From assembly GCF_001949145.1 (NCBI RefSeq), contig NW_019091400.1:1330185-1394184 (forward strand): 64,000 nucleotides of DNA. The letters run 5' to 3'. Numbering within the stretch: the stretch's first letter is position 1; each line of letters opens with the position of its first letter. The position numbers were made by a program, and so were the translations under genes. Source of the stretch: Acanthaster planci (lineage: Eukaryota > Echinodermata > Asteroidea > Valvatida > Acanthasteridae). Below are positions 12,301 through 46,003 of this stretch, one piece after another. Under the pieces are notes generated by a model. It searched no databases, had not been told where the DNA came from, and saw only the letters and a list, made by a program, of their open reading frames with translations.

Positions 12301-15300
12301 CTGTAGAATTGCCTGATGGCAGGAGGGTGTGGATGCGTTTTGGTGATCAAGATTCTCGGCAAATATGTTGTAAACTTGCGTAGCCCGATAAAAGCAAATA
12401 GCCAGCTTGGTTTAAGTTTTCCACCATTTTTTATCACAGCCTCACATGGCTCTTGAATCAGTTGATCCTTCATCAACTGCCAAGCAGCTGGATTTTTGAT
12501 ACATGTAGGGCAGGCATAACAAACAAGACAGCCACGTTACTCTTAATTTTGATAAATACAGTGACTGTGGACTAGAGGTGCATTGACTAAGTAGCTATGA
12601 GGATTTCGTAGACTTGAACAAACGATCTCACCTTTTTTTAGTGTGAGGGTGGTTTGACCTGGCAAGGTTTAAACAATCATTTTGTTTACTCGCCCAAGTT
12701 AAACCGCCATAGCACACACATCTGCTCAGGGAGAACAGGTCACTGTCCAAAATAAACTTTGACACATACATGTATGACAGGATTTGGAGGGGAGGAGGGT
12801 ATCTCTAAGCTCTCATCAGCAGTCAAGTGGCAAACCATAGAAGGGTCAGTTCTAGGTATTTCAGTCCTCCTTTCTTTTCCAATTCTTTCGCTCTCTCCCC
12901 GTTTTTATTAGCCAAACAGCTTTTGTTTTTCTTTTTCCCCCATAGACATGTTACGGGGTCATTCTACAAACGACTTTTGCCCCTTCCTTATGGCTGATTC
13001 CCTTCAAACCTGGCACACAATTAGACTACTATCTGAAGATATGCATAGAAGCATGACATCATCATGACATCATCACCAGATTTAATATAGAATTTTGAAA
13101 ATTTAATTTGCCCCCATATGTATTGTACACGTTTTTGAAAGCCCTTTCGGGCCACTTGGCAATCTTGCAACTTCATCAAAGTTACACTAACAAAAGCCTA
13201 AGACATGAAAAATTTTCTACAAGCATTACGTCCTGATGACGTCATCAGGTTTCAAATTACAAGCGCTTACACTTTTGTTTTTGTTAAATTTTCAAAATTC
13301 CACATTAAATCAACCATGACCCCCTGCAGCTTTCTTTTTGCACAAAGGGATAGAGTAATCTTCAGTTTCTAATGTTTTTTGTGTATGTAAAATCTTGTGA
13401 TCCTTACTTCCGGTTGAACCTGGTCAAAACCACAAGTGTCTTATCATTTAAATTTGATAAAAGATATGAACCTACTTTCAACGGTGTTAGTCTCCAACAC
13501 AACAGTATTCCTCTAAACATGCACCTGTGATGTCATGCAACACTCAAGCGCCCTCTATTGATCAGTTAAAAAAATTTCAAAAATCTATTTTGTAGAGATG
13601 TTTGTGGTGAAGTTTGCTGGTATCACTTGGAAATTGGTAAATACAGTGATCCTTACGTCTGTAACCTTTCTGCAAAAATCAGGCTGATGACATCATCAAG
13701 CCGGAAGTTATAACAAAAAGCTAAAGCCTGCAATTGCCCATCAAAAGCTAGAGTAAATATCTGCATCCATTGTCTAAGGTGTCCAAGGTGCTCGTTGCAT
13801 TGTCCATACACGCCGTGCAGGGGTAATGAAAAAACTTGCCATGAGCTGAAAATGCTGGCAACTCGACCCGTGGGGGTAAAAGCTGTAGCAGTAAGAGCCG
13901 TAGCAGTAAGAGCCGTAGCAGTAAGAGCCGTAGCAGTAAGAGCCGTAGCAGTAAGAGCCGTAGCAGTAAGAGCTGTAGCAGTAAGAGCCGTAGCAGTAAG
14001 AGCTGTAGCAGTAAGAGCCGTAGCAGTAAGAGCCGTAGCAGTAAGAGCTGTAGCAGTAAGAGCCGTAGCAGTAAGAGCCGTAGCAGTAAGAGCCGTAGCA
14101 GTAAGAGCCGTAGCAGTAAGAGCCGTAGCAGTAAGAGCCGTATGCTTTGTACATGGTAAGCGTGTAACAGAGCCCTTCTATTTTGGGAGAATCTGACAAA
14201 ATGCCCAACACGTGGCAGGGAAAGTGTGTGAGCGTGTATTGTCATGCTTTACTGTAGCAAGGAGGGTAGTGGTCCCACGGACGCAAATTTGATTCTGGCC
14301 TGTTTTGTGCCGGTAAATGCACTGTTTCTTCTGAAGCGCATGTACGATTGGGCCTTGCGTACACTATTTTGGAATATGGTGCCTTGTGGAGACCCAGGAG
14401 AATGGGTTGAATAGGTCTCCACAAGGAATTTCTAAAGGTGTATAGGTCTCCACAAGGATTTCATGAAACTGATATTTGGAAATTGCTCAAAAAGGAGCAA
14501 TTTTTAATGTGTAAGAATCATCACAAATTGAAGTGTTTCATAAAAGGGACATTCGGTCAAAACTTCAGCCCAGGAGTGTGATTCATGTTGAAATGGGTGC
14601 ATTTTGAAAACATCGTTTCACACGTGACCATGTTAGCGCTGGAGAACAAAGCTATGTATCCACAAGGATACAAATTTTGGAATGTGTGTGTGTTAAATTT
14701 TGAACTGCGGACTTAACGACTTCATTTTTTTATCAAACCAAAAAAGTTTCCCGAAACAGCTTATCATTTGTCTACAAATACAACGTTCGTCTCTTTTTAA
14801 ATTTTTTTTCCCTGTAGGAATCACGTACCCCCACCCCCTCGCCCCATTCAGTATGGTTAGTGACTCTTAATAAAATGATGCCTGACATACACCATCTGAT
14901 GATTACAATGCATGTGGACTTATATATACGCCTGATTATTAATACACAGTCACTGCAAAATAATAGTCAGGTTTTCTTTTCCTCATTAGTAGTTACCAGA
15001 TTCGCCGCTCAAGATCTCAGTAAAACCTAACAGATAAAGCAGATCCAGCAACTTAATTTTTTTCAAACTTACAAAAGTCATCAACATTATTTTTGTACAC
15101 CTTTGACACAGTTTCAAGTATGACCCTTGCATTCAAAACCATGCTGATTTTCTGAAGAATGTAATTGTATAAATTGATGCTTGTCCTTTCATACAGCGAC
15201 GGAAAGGGTCATCCAAAGGTCACAGGGCAGAGGTCAGGCCACAGTCAGAGACTCGCCAATACCAATCCCTCAGGGCAGATCATGGGTACGACAGCCACAG

Positions 15301-15373
15301 CCTGAGCGCGCAGAGCATGAACAGCATGGCAGTGCAGTTCAGGTTACAGCACAGGGATATACACAGGAGGTAG
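330..15373 (+). CDS. AGBL4: AGBL4 / cytosolic carboxypeptidase 6, C-terminal six exons (5' part outside window)
   Basis: Exons 330-444, 978-1089, 2075-2227, 9094-9256, 9856-9959 and 15197-15373 (stop TAG 15371-15373); splice phases join consistently and give about 273 residues. The protein is an M14 zinc carboxypeptidase that trims glutamates from polyglutamylated tubulin and other cytosolic proteins. Seen: MLNPDGVYLGNYR, then MGFDLNRHW, the zinc-ligand histidine motif DIHAHST, the FNRDAMKAGTGRRFLGG block, and the catalytic glutamate in YTLEVSF. The N-terminal HxxE zinc motif must lie before base 1. The last exon opens with RRK, as in vertebrate orthologues, and then becomes a divergent polar tail, so its end is less certain than the rest. 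The donor after 9256 (GTATCC) is weak, but joining there restores an in-frame Tyr-Met and matches the family. Introns three and five exceed 5 kb. Identity is clear; only the tail is tentative. Confidence 0.95.
2228..9093 (+). other. Long AGBL4 intron, no gene seen
   Basis: This intron joins the exon ending NAEDFSM to the exon starting MNTSFNRDA, and the protein alignment needs nothing between them. It contains A/T-rich sequence, poly-T, poly-A and poly-C tracts (for example a C-rich block at about 5922-5952) and scattered ACATGTA palindromes. The short open frames in it show no family resemblance and no splice context. Confidence 0.7.
2428..2500 (-). repeat. Dispersed repeat with inverted partner at 28-81
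   Basis: The reverse complement of about 2443-2495 matches 28-81 at nearly every base (shared core GTGGTTTAAACTGAAGTG followed by CGTCACAC). The two copies are inverted relative to each other and sit in different AGBL4 introns. The copy at 2443 may extend towards 2760, where AATAAGTGAC recurs near both ends, but no clear terminal inverted repeat was found. Probably a non-autonomous transposon family. Confidence 0.5.
13079..13313. repeat. Imperfect inverted repeat, MITE-like
   Basis: The arm at 13079-13110 (GATTTAATATAGAATTTTGA...) is matched by the reverse complement of about 13281-13313 (GATTTAATGTGGAATTTTGA...). Between them lies an 18-bp perfect palindrome, CCTGATGACGTCATCAGG, near 13229-13250. 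ATGACATCATC motifs recur around it, and ACTTCCGG occurs at about 13409 with its complement at about 13698. It looks like a decayed foldback element; outer ends are not resolved. Confidence 0.5.
13885..14139. repeat. 15-bp minisatellite, 17 tandem copies
   Basis: The unit GTAGCAGTAAGAGCC repeats exactly 17 times (255 bp). The only variation is a C-to-T change at the last base in three internal copies. The unit is a multiple of three and free of stops in several frames, so open frames run through it on both strands (VAVRA repeats on +, GSYCY and LLLLR repeats on -). It lies in the last AGBL4 intron and is not taken as coding. Confidence 0.95.
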
Positions 15374-17305
15374 ATGGGAAACCAGACAGGGAAGGCAGTA
15401 GACGCTTGAACAAGGCAATAGTTCGGGATTATTGCCCCTGTACGGCAAGCAGTGTTCAGATAGTAAAGATATAAGGGACCACCTTTGTGAAGGACAACTT
15501 TAAAGACTTTTCTTTGCACACATTTGTATTCCTCTACCGTAGGGTTGCTTCCTCCTCACTTTTATCCAGATTAACAATTGCTGGTGACATTCGGTGGCAA
15601 GACATGAATTTCAGCATTCACCTTTTCTGAGCATTGTGCATTTGGACTTTACATATCCAATTCCGTCCAAAGTTTGTTTTGTATAGCAAGATATTGTACA
15701 GTTTTATAGAAAATCCACAGCCTTAACATGAAGAACAGTTTTGGGGGTTTATTTATTTTTTATTCCTGGAAGCCTTAAAGCATTTTGCTGTGTACTTCGA
15801 AGTCTGTTTATTAACAGTTACTTTTTTAATTTGTTTTTTGGCAGCCTCAGTTTTGATTCATTTCTGGGGTGTAAAAATTGATTTGCTGGTTTGTGAAAGC
15901 TCTGGTGTTTTATTGATTGTGAGTTGAAAGTGGACTTGAGGATAACACTGCAAGAGAGCATTAACCCCAGCAGTGAGACGCCACCTTATGCAGTGTGGCC
16001 TGTGATACATGTATGTCACTTGGCTAGTATGCCAACGCTCTCCCCACTGCATTAGGAGACTCTTCAAACAAACCAACGTTTGCTGTGAAACAAAAAGCGT
16101 TTGCTCACTAACAGGTGCACGGATGGCCGAGTCAGGCTGTCTGGCCTGGGTCAGTGATACGGGGAGGTCATCCGTTATGGGTTGCGTCTGCTTCACCAGC
16201 TAGGTATGCCTGATAAACTTGTCTCACTGATGGGGGGGGAGTTCAAGGTTTCGAGGTAGAGTGATCTGTTTGACTAGCTCCAGCAAAATGAGGAACATGG
16301 TGAAAACGAAAAATTCTATATGCTGGATGGGCATGATTTGTAATGTTTGGCAGTGCTTCCCCTGGGATCAAATAGCACTGAATTTGTACACGTACATGTA
16401 CATGTATGTGTTACAAACAGATCTGAGATGAGCGAACAAAAATCTATTTTTTCATGCATTTGATGCGGCATTCTGATGAGCGATAAAGGAATTATTGACT
16501 GATCTGAGTCAGTGGTGAATATTCAAAATGGTGTTTACTCAAACAGCTTCCATGACCTATTGAATATTCCTCATTTTGATAGAGGGAACCACATAGTTTG
16601 ACATTCCACCCCACACTTTGCTCGCTGTTTTTATAGGCTATAACATGTTGTTTTGCTCTTGATTTTTTTTCCCTGAAAGTCAGTTAGTGGAGACAGCCAC
16701 TCGTAAATTAGATTAGCTGCAAGCCAGAAATATGTTTTTACAAGTGAGAAAGTGGTCATCAAAACAACGGCAAGGTTTCATTTCCTTATACTCAAGGAGT
16801 GGGCGTTTATGGTGAGACGGCCTTGGGCCAATTTGTTGTTATAAAAAAAAATGAGCCCTTTGAAAAGTGTAGAAATATTTTTGTGGCAACAACAGGTTTT
16901 GAGCCAAAACATCTAGTTAACATTTTTGAGCTCTGGCATTTTAGCCTGCGCATTTGCATTGAAAAATGGCTGGCAAGAACTAGCTAGCCTGCAGCATCTC
17001 AGCAGAGAGAGAGGAAAAACCCCCAGTTCCACGTGCATGTGAACACCCATCAGTATTGGCATTTGGCAGCGAGTTGTCAGTAGTAAGGTCTTGCTGTTCT
17101 GGCAGGAGAAAAACCACAGGGTGTTTCACCTTTGAGAAAGCCTCTACTAGGATCACAACATCAGACCCTCTGATTTTTTTTGTATAATTCAGGTTACAGT
17201 AATGAGAAAGCTGTTTATAAACTAATCTGAGTGGCTGCCGTAACTGCTGCGGCACGGTTATCACTCGCACCTTCTTCAGCTTGACGTGCGCGCGCATGCA
17301 TTTGG

Positions 17306-17332
17306 CAAATCACGACACCCTGTCGTGATTTG
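17306..17332. repeat. Perfect 12-bp hairpin
   Basis: The arm CAAATCACGACA, a CCC loop and the complementary arm TGTCGTGATTTG form a perfect 12-bp stem. It is isolated in intergenic DNA with no T-tract or gene end beside it, so function is unknown; it may be a remnant of a palindromic transposon. Confidence 0.6.
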
Positions 17333-18037
17333 GCGGCGCATGACAGGGGTAGCCATAATACTGCCCTGTCTCCTGCGACTACGGCTTCGAAATTTGATTA
17401 AAAGAGGCAGCGGTGGATAGCTGTAGCCAGTGTTCAATACTTGTGCATGCCGTAGTCTCACATGGAGATGCTGCATTGCATGTTCCAACATAAACTATTG
17501 AAAATATTTCGTGTTTTCCTGAAGATATACCCCACATCTATTTTTGCAATGGACGTTAGTAATGACACGCATGATAAAGCCAGAAGTAGAAGAGTTTTTT
17601 AAGTGATATGGAGCCATTGTATGCAACATTGTCATTGGAAGCCAGTATCCATCCTTGACATAACATAACTGATTTTTATCGACACCATTAAACCCTACTA
17701 AATTCTGCACTATTTGAATATCAACTGGACTTTTGGTTACATAGTAAATCACTGTGACAAAAAAAAATCACAGCGACCCAGATTTTTAAGTTTTAGAATC
17801 TGGGCTTAAAAAGCCTTTCTGAGCTAATGACCATCAGGATGACCTTCAGGTCAACGCTGGCGTCATAATTACGTGTTTCACATTCTTGTGAAAACCCCGG
17901 TTTTACAGGAAGAGAGGGAATAAATGAAATTTCACCACAGATCATTGACTAACAAAGCAATCCATCAGACGGCTTGTTTCCATCACAAAAGCTCACTGGC
18001 ATTGCAGTGTCCGACCATGAACAATAAGCAAAACTAA

Positions 18038-18150
18038 GGCCATGTCCGAAACGGGCTTCCAGAGCTACGGCTAGGTCTATTGTCTATGCATCTTCACGCA
18101 TTTCCAATGGAGGGAAGACTTAGACCTAGATAAGAGATTTGGATGCAGCC
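18038..18150 (+). mobile_element. Harbinger-like MITE, copy 1 (113 bp)
   Basis: Starts GGCCATGTCCGAAAC and ends GATGCAGCC, with imperfect terminal inverted repeats, and is flanked on both sides by TAA (18035-18037 and 18151-18153). An inverted copy of identical length lies at 49929-50041 with TTA flanks. A 3-bp TWA target duplication and GG...CC ends are hallmarks of PIF/Harbinger elements. No transposase is encoded, so it is non-autonomous. Confidence 0.75.
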
Positions 18151-20165
18151 TAAGTTGAAGAAGAAAAGATACCGCTACGCGGTGTCTCCCGTCTAGGAGC
18201 ATTGTGAAACTGCAGTAATGGCTTCTAATTCTGGTTGCCAAATTACACAACAGCAGTTTGTGTTGAACATTTTGAAGGGAAGAAAATTGGGAAATGAAAC
18301 TGACCCCCAGATTTGCTGAGCCCAGAAAAGTCTTGTTTAATAGCATAAAATAGCTTCCTGCAGTGAGATATCTTGCCTGTTAATAGTTTCAACCAGTTTT
18401 TGCTTACTAACTTAATTTTGTCTGTGTTGTCCATTAAGCAGCTTGCTGATATAGGCTTTACTGATGAATACCAGTGAAGTTTGTAACATAACATGGAAAA
18501 AACAAAGAAAAAACAGGACAGAAAGCCAGGACAAATATTCTGGGACTTTTGTTTCATGCTCCACATTCTGTCAGTGCAAACAACAGAATGTTGACGCCCC
18601 GCATAAATCACACAGTCCCTGTTGCCTGTGATTCATCTGGGCACTGTAGCCAACTGTCTGAGCCTATTCTCAGCTGTGCACACTGTGGTTATCGATGCCG
18701 CACAGGCAGATGTGTGATAAAGTCTGCAGGAGTAAACTCAATTTACTCCCCCTGAGTGTGACTGATAGGTGATAATGGGGGCAGATAGCATGCCGAGCCA
18801 TGCCTATGTTTCTCGGGGAGTGCGAGGCAATGTCTGAAATGGGCAGTGATTGTATTTTTGGCTATGGCTGTCCACTGTGGTGCACAAAGGGCAAAAAAAG
18901 AAGCCAAAGTCATAGCCAGTGCCAAGTAGAAATTCAGTGTTTGTAGAGGAAAAAAGTAAAAGTTACCAGGCCCAAGCTGGGGAGTTATCGAGCTCCAGAT
19001 TTCTTTAGAGAAATTTCATACCTTACTAGTGCGCAGTACCAGAGAGGTATGTCCACTGAACGTACGGACATCAACGATTTCACTTTTCACTTGTGGATGT
19101 TCAGACTTAAACTGATAAATTGTAAGTCCATGGAAGTCTATCAGAGTGTACATGGTATATCACAAAACGGACACCATGCTGCTCTCCAAGGTTTGCAATC
19201 AGCTTTGGAACAAGAACTTTTTACTTTGATTTTGTGGTTGCACTGTGAAAAATTTGGGAAGCTTGCAACGGGTTGGTTCTCCTAAAACCAAAAAATTGTC
19301 CAATCTTGATAGTTACATGCACGTGCACAACTGAAATTGTCGGTCTCTAGAGGGCCAAAGCCGAGTGCCCTCAATTTACCGTAAGAATATGTAGTCATAT
19401 TATTTTACAGATTCACTGATGATGCAGAGGTTATGAGGTTTTCACTATCAGAATGATATGTAACTTCTATTCTTTTTGCCTTGATGAGGATACCAAAGGA
19501 TGAGGAAAACTGACACCAAAGCTTGATAGCACTTTTATATTTATTTACCGTAAAGCATTGCTAGAGTCAGCACAAAGGGTCAAGGTAGTTTTCTCTTTTT
19601 TTTTTCCAAGCTTTTTCTCAACAGTCAGGAAAACACTGATTTATCTTGCTTAAGCCCGTGTGCTGTATGTTAGATTTTATTTGAACCGATCCAACAATAT
19701 GAGCGGCACATGTTTGAAAGAATACTGAGACCTTTTTATTGTTGTATTTTATGCAGGCCTGATAAACCATAAAACCGAAAAGACTGAAGTGATCAAGAAT
19801 TTCCGATCAAATACAAACTCCTGTGTCAATGATATTGCGGAGGTGGATGGCCTGAAATGGTGGGACTCATTTTGTTGGAGATCGGTGAATATGAACTGTC
19901 GTGGCCAAAGTTTTGTTTACTTATGAAATGCAGCTTGGAAAACTACCTTTTGTTCTTCTTAACTTGTACATACTTGGTCTCTCCTTAAATTCATAAAGAT
20001 GCCTTATTTATATTTTCCACAGTTTTTTGTGTGCATGTTCAAAACAAGAGATTGTAATAGAGTTAGATTACAGTGAGAATGTCGCAACATTCCAGTGTGT
20101 AAACAACCAAAAATTTGATGTTTTTCTCTCAAAACTAAATAAACGAAAGAGATATGGTTACTGGT

Positions 20166-20191
20166 TTTATTTTGCATGATGATTCTTTATT
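20166..20191 (-). terminator. POLR1A polyadenylation signal candidates
   Basis: TTTATT on the plus strand at 20166-20171 and 20186-20191 reads AATAAA on the minus strand, about 350 nt past the POLR1A stop codon. Spacing is normal for a 3'UTR; the cleavage site cannot be fixed from sequence alone. Confidence 0.5.
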
Positions 20192-20538
20192 AAACCTAAA
20201 TTGAAAAGTAAAGAAATCCTTATATAAACTATATCTTTAAATCAGAATATATGATATTTAAACTCATTATTCCGATATTCATTTTTGTGTGTTCACTAAT
20301 GCACAAATGCTGGCTTAAAGATACCAACTATTCAGTCAGTGCCATCGCAATATAAATTTTGGGTAATCTTATTAACATTTGCTGCCTCACTTTTGGCTTT
20401 TTTCCAGTCAAACAAGGAACAAACAATGTGGACTTTTCAGGTTAAAATACTAAAATCTTCACAACAATCGGATGTTATTTTTGCATGTTTCATAAGCAAT
20501 CAGTTTGCAAGTAACCAATCATCCGACAGTGGGAAAAA

Positions 20539-44288
<23,750 letters not shown>

Positions 44289-45431
44289 GGTGTACTTTCC
44301 ACACTTTGTACATGCACGTACAAATTTCTCTACACTTCTGAAAAAGAGAAGATTTATCCTCTAAAGTGTAAGGAGGTATTAAGCATGGTTAAGCATCACA
44401 AAAAACAATAACCCCTGTACTTTCCACTTCAGGGAAAAACACATCAGTGATGTCTGTATATGAAATCCTTCGCATCAAGTCCACATAGGCCCAGGCCTTC
44501 ATCACTGTTGACTGATGTGATGTCATGACTGTTGCAATGTTTAGTCAGGCATCCATCACGTCCAATTTGAAGATTGTAATTTCAAATGGGATTTTTCTTT
44601 TAATACAATTTTGCAGACCCCTTGTTCGGTTGTAAATTTCCGTCCCACTAACTCTAGATTAAAAATGCAAGCCCTCTTTGATAAAGTAAAGTATAAACAA
44701 CAATATACCAAAAGTTCACATCTATTCCCTGTTCGGTGTCTAGCCGACAGTCCCCTCCCTGAGTAAGACAATTTGGCGCACGTGTGCATGCACGTATAAT
44801 CATTCAGGCTAGTTCCCAGTCCCCACAATGTCCTTTGAACTACGAATATACACATTAGAACGGAGACCAGTCGATTTATCTTTAAATAGCATCAACTTCG
44901 GCTTTGTTCAAATTACTTGGCTACGGTTGGCAATAATACACAAACTTAAGGGAATCAACCGACCACTGGCTTCCAAATTAGGACAGGGCTATGTCCTTCA
45001 CAATAGACGGGCCTCCTTCCTTGACTCAGAGAAATAATCATTAATTCGCTTAGGGAATCTCGCAATTTGGATTGTTTCATTATGACACGGTAATTCCGAC
45101 TACTACAGCTTTTAATGTATCACACAGATCACCCATCAGCACGGATTTATTCAAAAGAATCACCAAAAGTATACTAAAAATATACTTGAACTTGACAAAA
45201 AAATAGAAATCGTTGCATTTTCTGCTGTTAAACCCAGAAATTTACCCTACAGGTTTTCCATACCTCCCCATTAAGTAATTGGAATAAGCTAACAATGCTA
45301 ACGACGACTATTTCATGTAAAACCTGGAACAAAGAACATATGTAAACGTTTAACTCGAACTCCGCCGCCACCACTGGTGTAAATGCCGGAGTTCCGCGGT
45401 GGCCGCGATGAGCTGGAGATCAAGGAACAAG
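44289..45431. promoter_or_regulatory. Bidirectional promoter interval between POLR1A and AEBP2
   Basis: POLR1A starts leftwards at 44288 and a probable AEBP2 5'UTR exon ends at 45431. On the minus strand a good acceptor (TTTTTCAG) ends at 44341 and leads into 52 nt of leader before ACACCATGTCAGC. POLR1A therefore probably has an upstream non-coding exon in this interval. No TATA box could be assigned. Confidence 0.55.
45383..45431 (+). other. AEBP2: Probable AEBP2 5'UTR exon with two overlapping uORFs
   Basis: A GC-richer stretch just before a donor (CAAG|GTAATT) contains ATGs at 45383 and 45408. Spliced to the acceptor ending at 45981, neither frame enters the AEBP2 frame. The first reads MPEFRGGRDELEIKEQG then stops (TGA 45984-45986); the second reads MSWRSRNKAD then stops (TAG 45988-45990). 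Both end before the AEBP2 start at 46004, so they would act as uORFs if this exon is transcribed. The upstream exon limit is unknown. Confidence 0.45.
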
Positions 45432-46003
45432 GTAATTGAAAGTACATGTTTTTTCGCATTTAACTTTGCTGTCGTTAAACATATGAAGTGACATCGTAAT
45501 GGCATGGTAACGGAGACGTAAAACATCATTTTCCAAACTGGTAGTTAACTGGTTATTGGCAGTGGCATTAAGTCATATGTCCGGCCGATGGCCAAGCTCC
45601 CTCCCGCTGTACACTTCTGTATCCATGGTGTCTTTTGCCCGACGGAAAATGAAAAGACTATGAACAAGATAAATATATTAATCTTTGTTTAGTTTTGTGT
45701 TTTGCACTGTCACTCACTCCAGTACAAATCAGTCATTGACGTTCAAGTACAAACAGTCAAACGCAAACAGCAGGTTCTATTTTTTTACTTGTCTTATTTG
45801 CATAATTCAACATAACATTAGCTTTTTATACACTTTGAAATAACTAAGCAGAGGAATCCAAAGTCTAATCAATAATCACACTTGACATGATTGAATTTGT
45901 AAAGCATGTGTCAGTTAGTTCCCAACCAATGAACATCCACTATGTAATGATTTGGAGTAACGGTCATTTTTTGTACTCAAGGCTGATTAGCAATAAACCC
46001 AGA

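Larger units (their letters stand above)
9960..15196 (+). other. Last AGBL4 intron, repeat-bearing
   Basis: No exon was found between the exon ending LNHTQ and the terminal exon. The interval carries an imperfect inverted repeat with a central palindrome (13079-13313) and a 15-bp minisatellite (13885-14139). Open frames over the minisatellite are by-products of a repeat unit divisible by three. Confidence 0.65.
15374..20538. other. Intergenic region between convergent AGBL4 and POLR1A
   Basis: Both neighbouring genes end here. The right end holds the POLR1A 3'UTR and polyadenylation signals near 20166-20191 on the minus strand. No clear AATAAA was seen soon after the AGBL4 stop. Contents recognised are a 113-bp Harbinger-like MITE (18038-18150) and a perfect 12-bp hairpin (17306-17332). 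No coding exon was recognised. Confidence 0.7.

Noticed and set aside
13748-14245. Long open frames with Leu/Arg, Gly-Ser-Tyr-Cys-Tyr or Val-Ala-Val-Arg-Ala repeats
   Set aside because: They are created by a 15-bp tandem repeat whose length is a multiple of three; they lie in an intron, on both strands, with no start or splice context.
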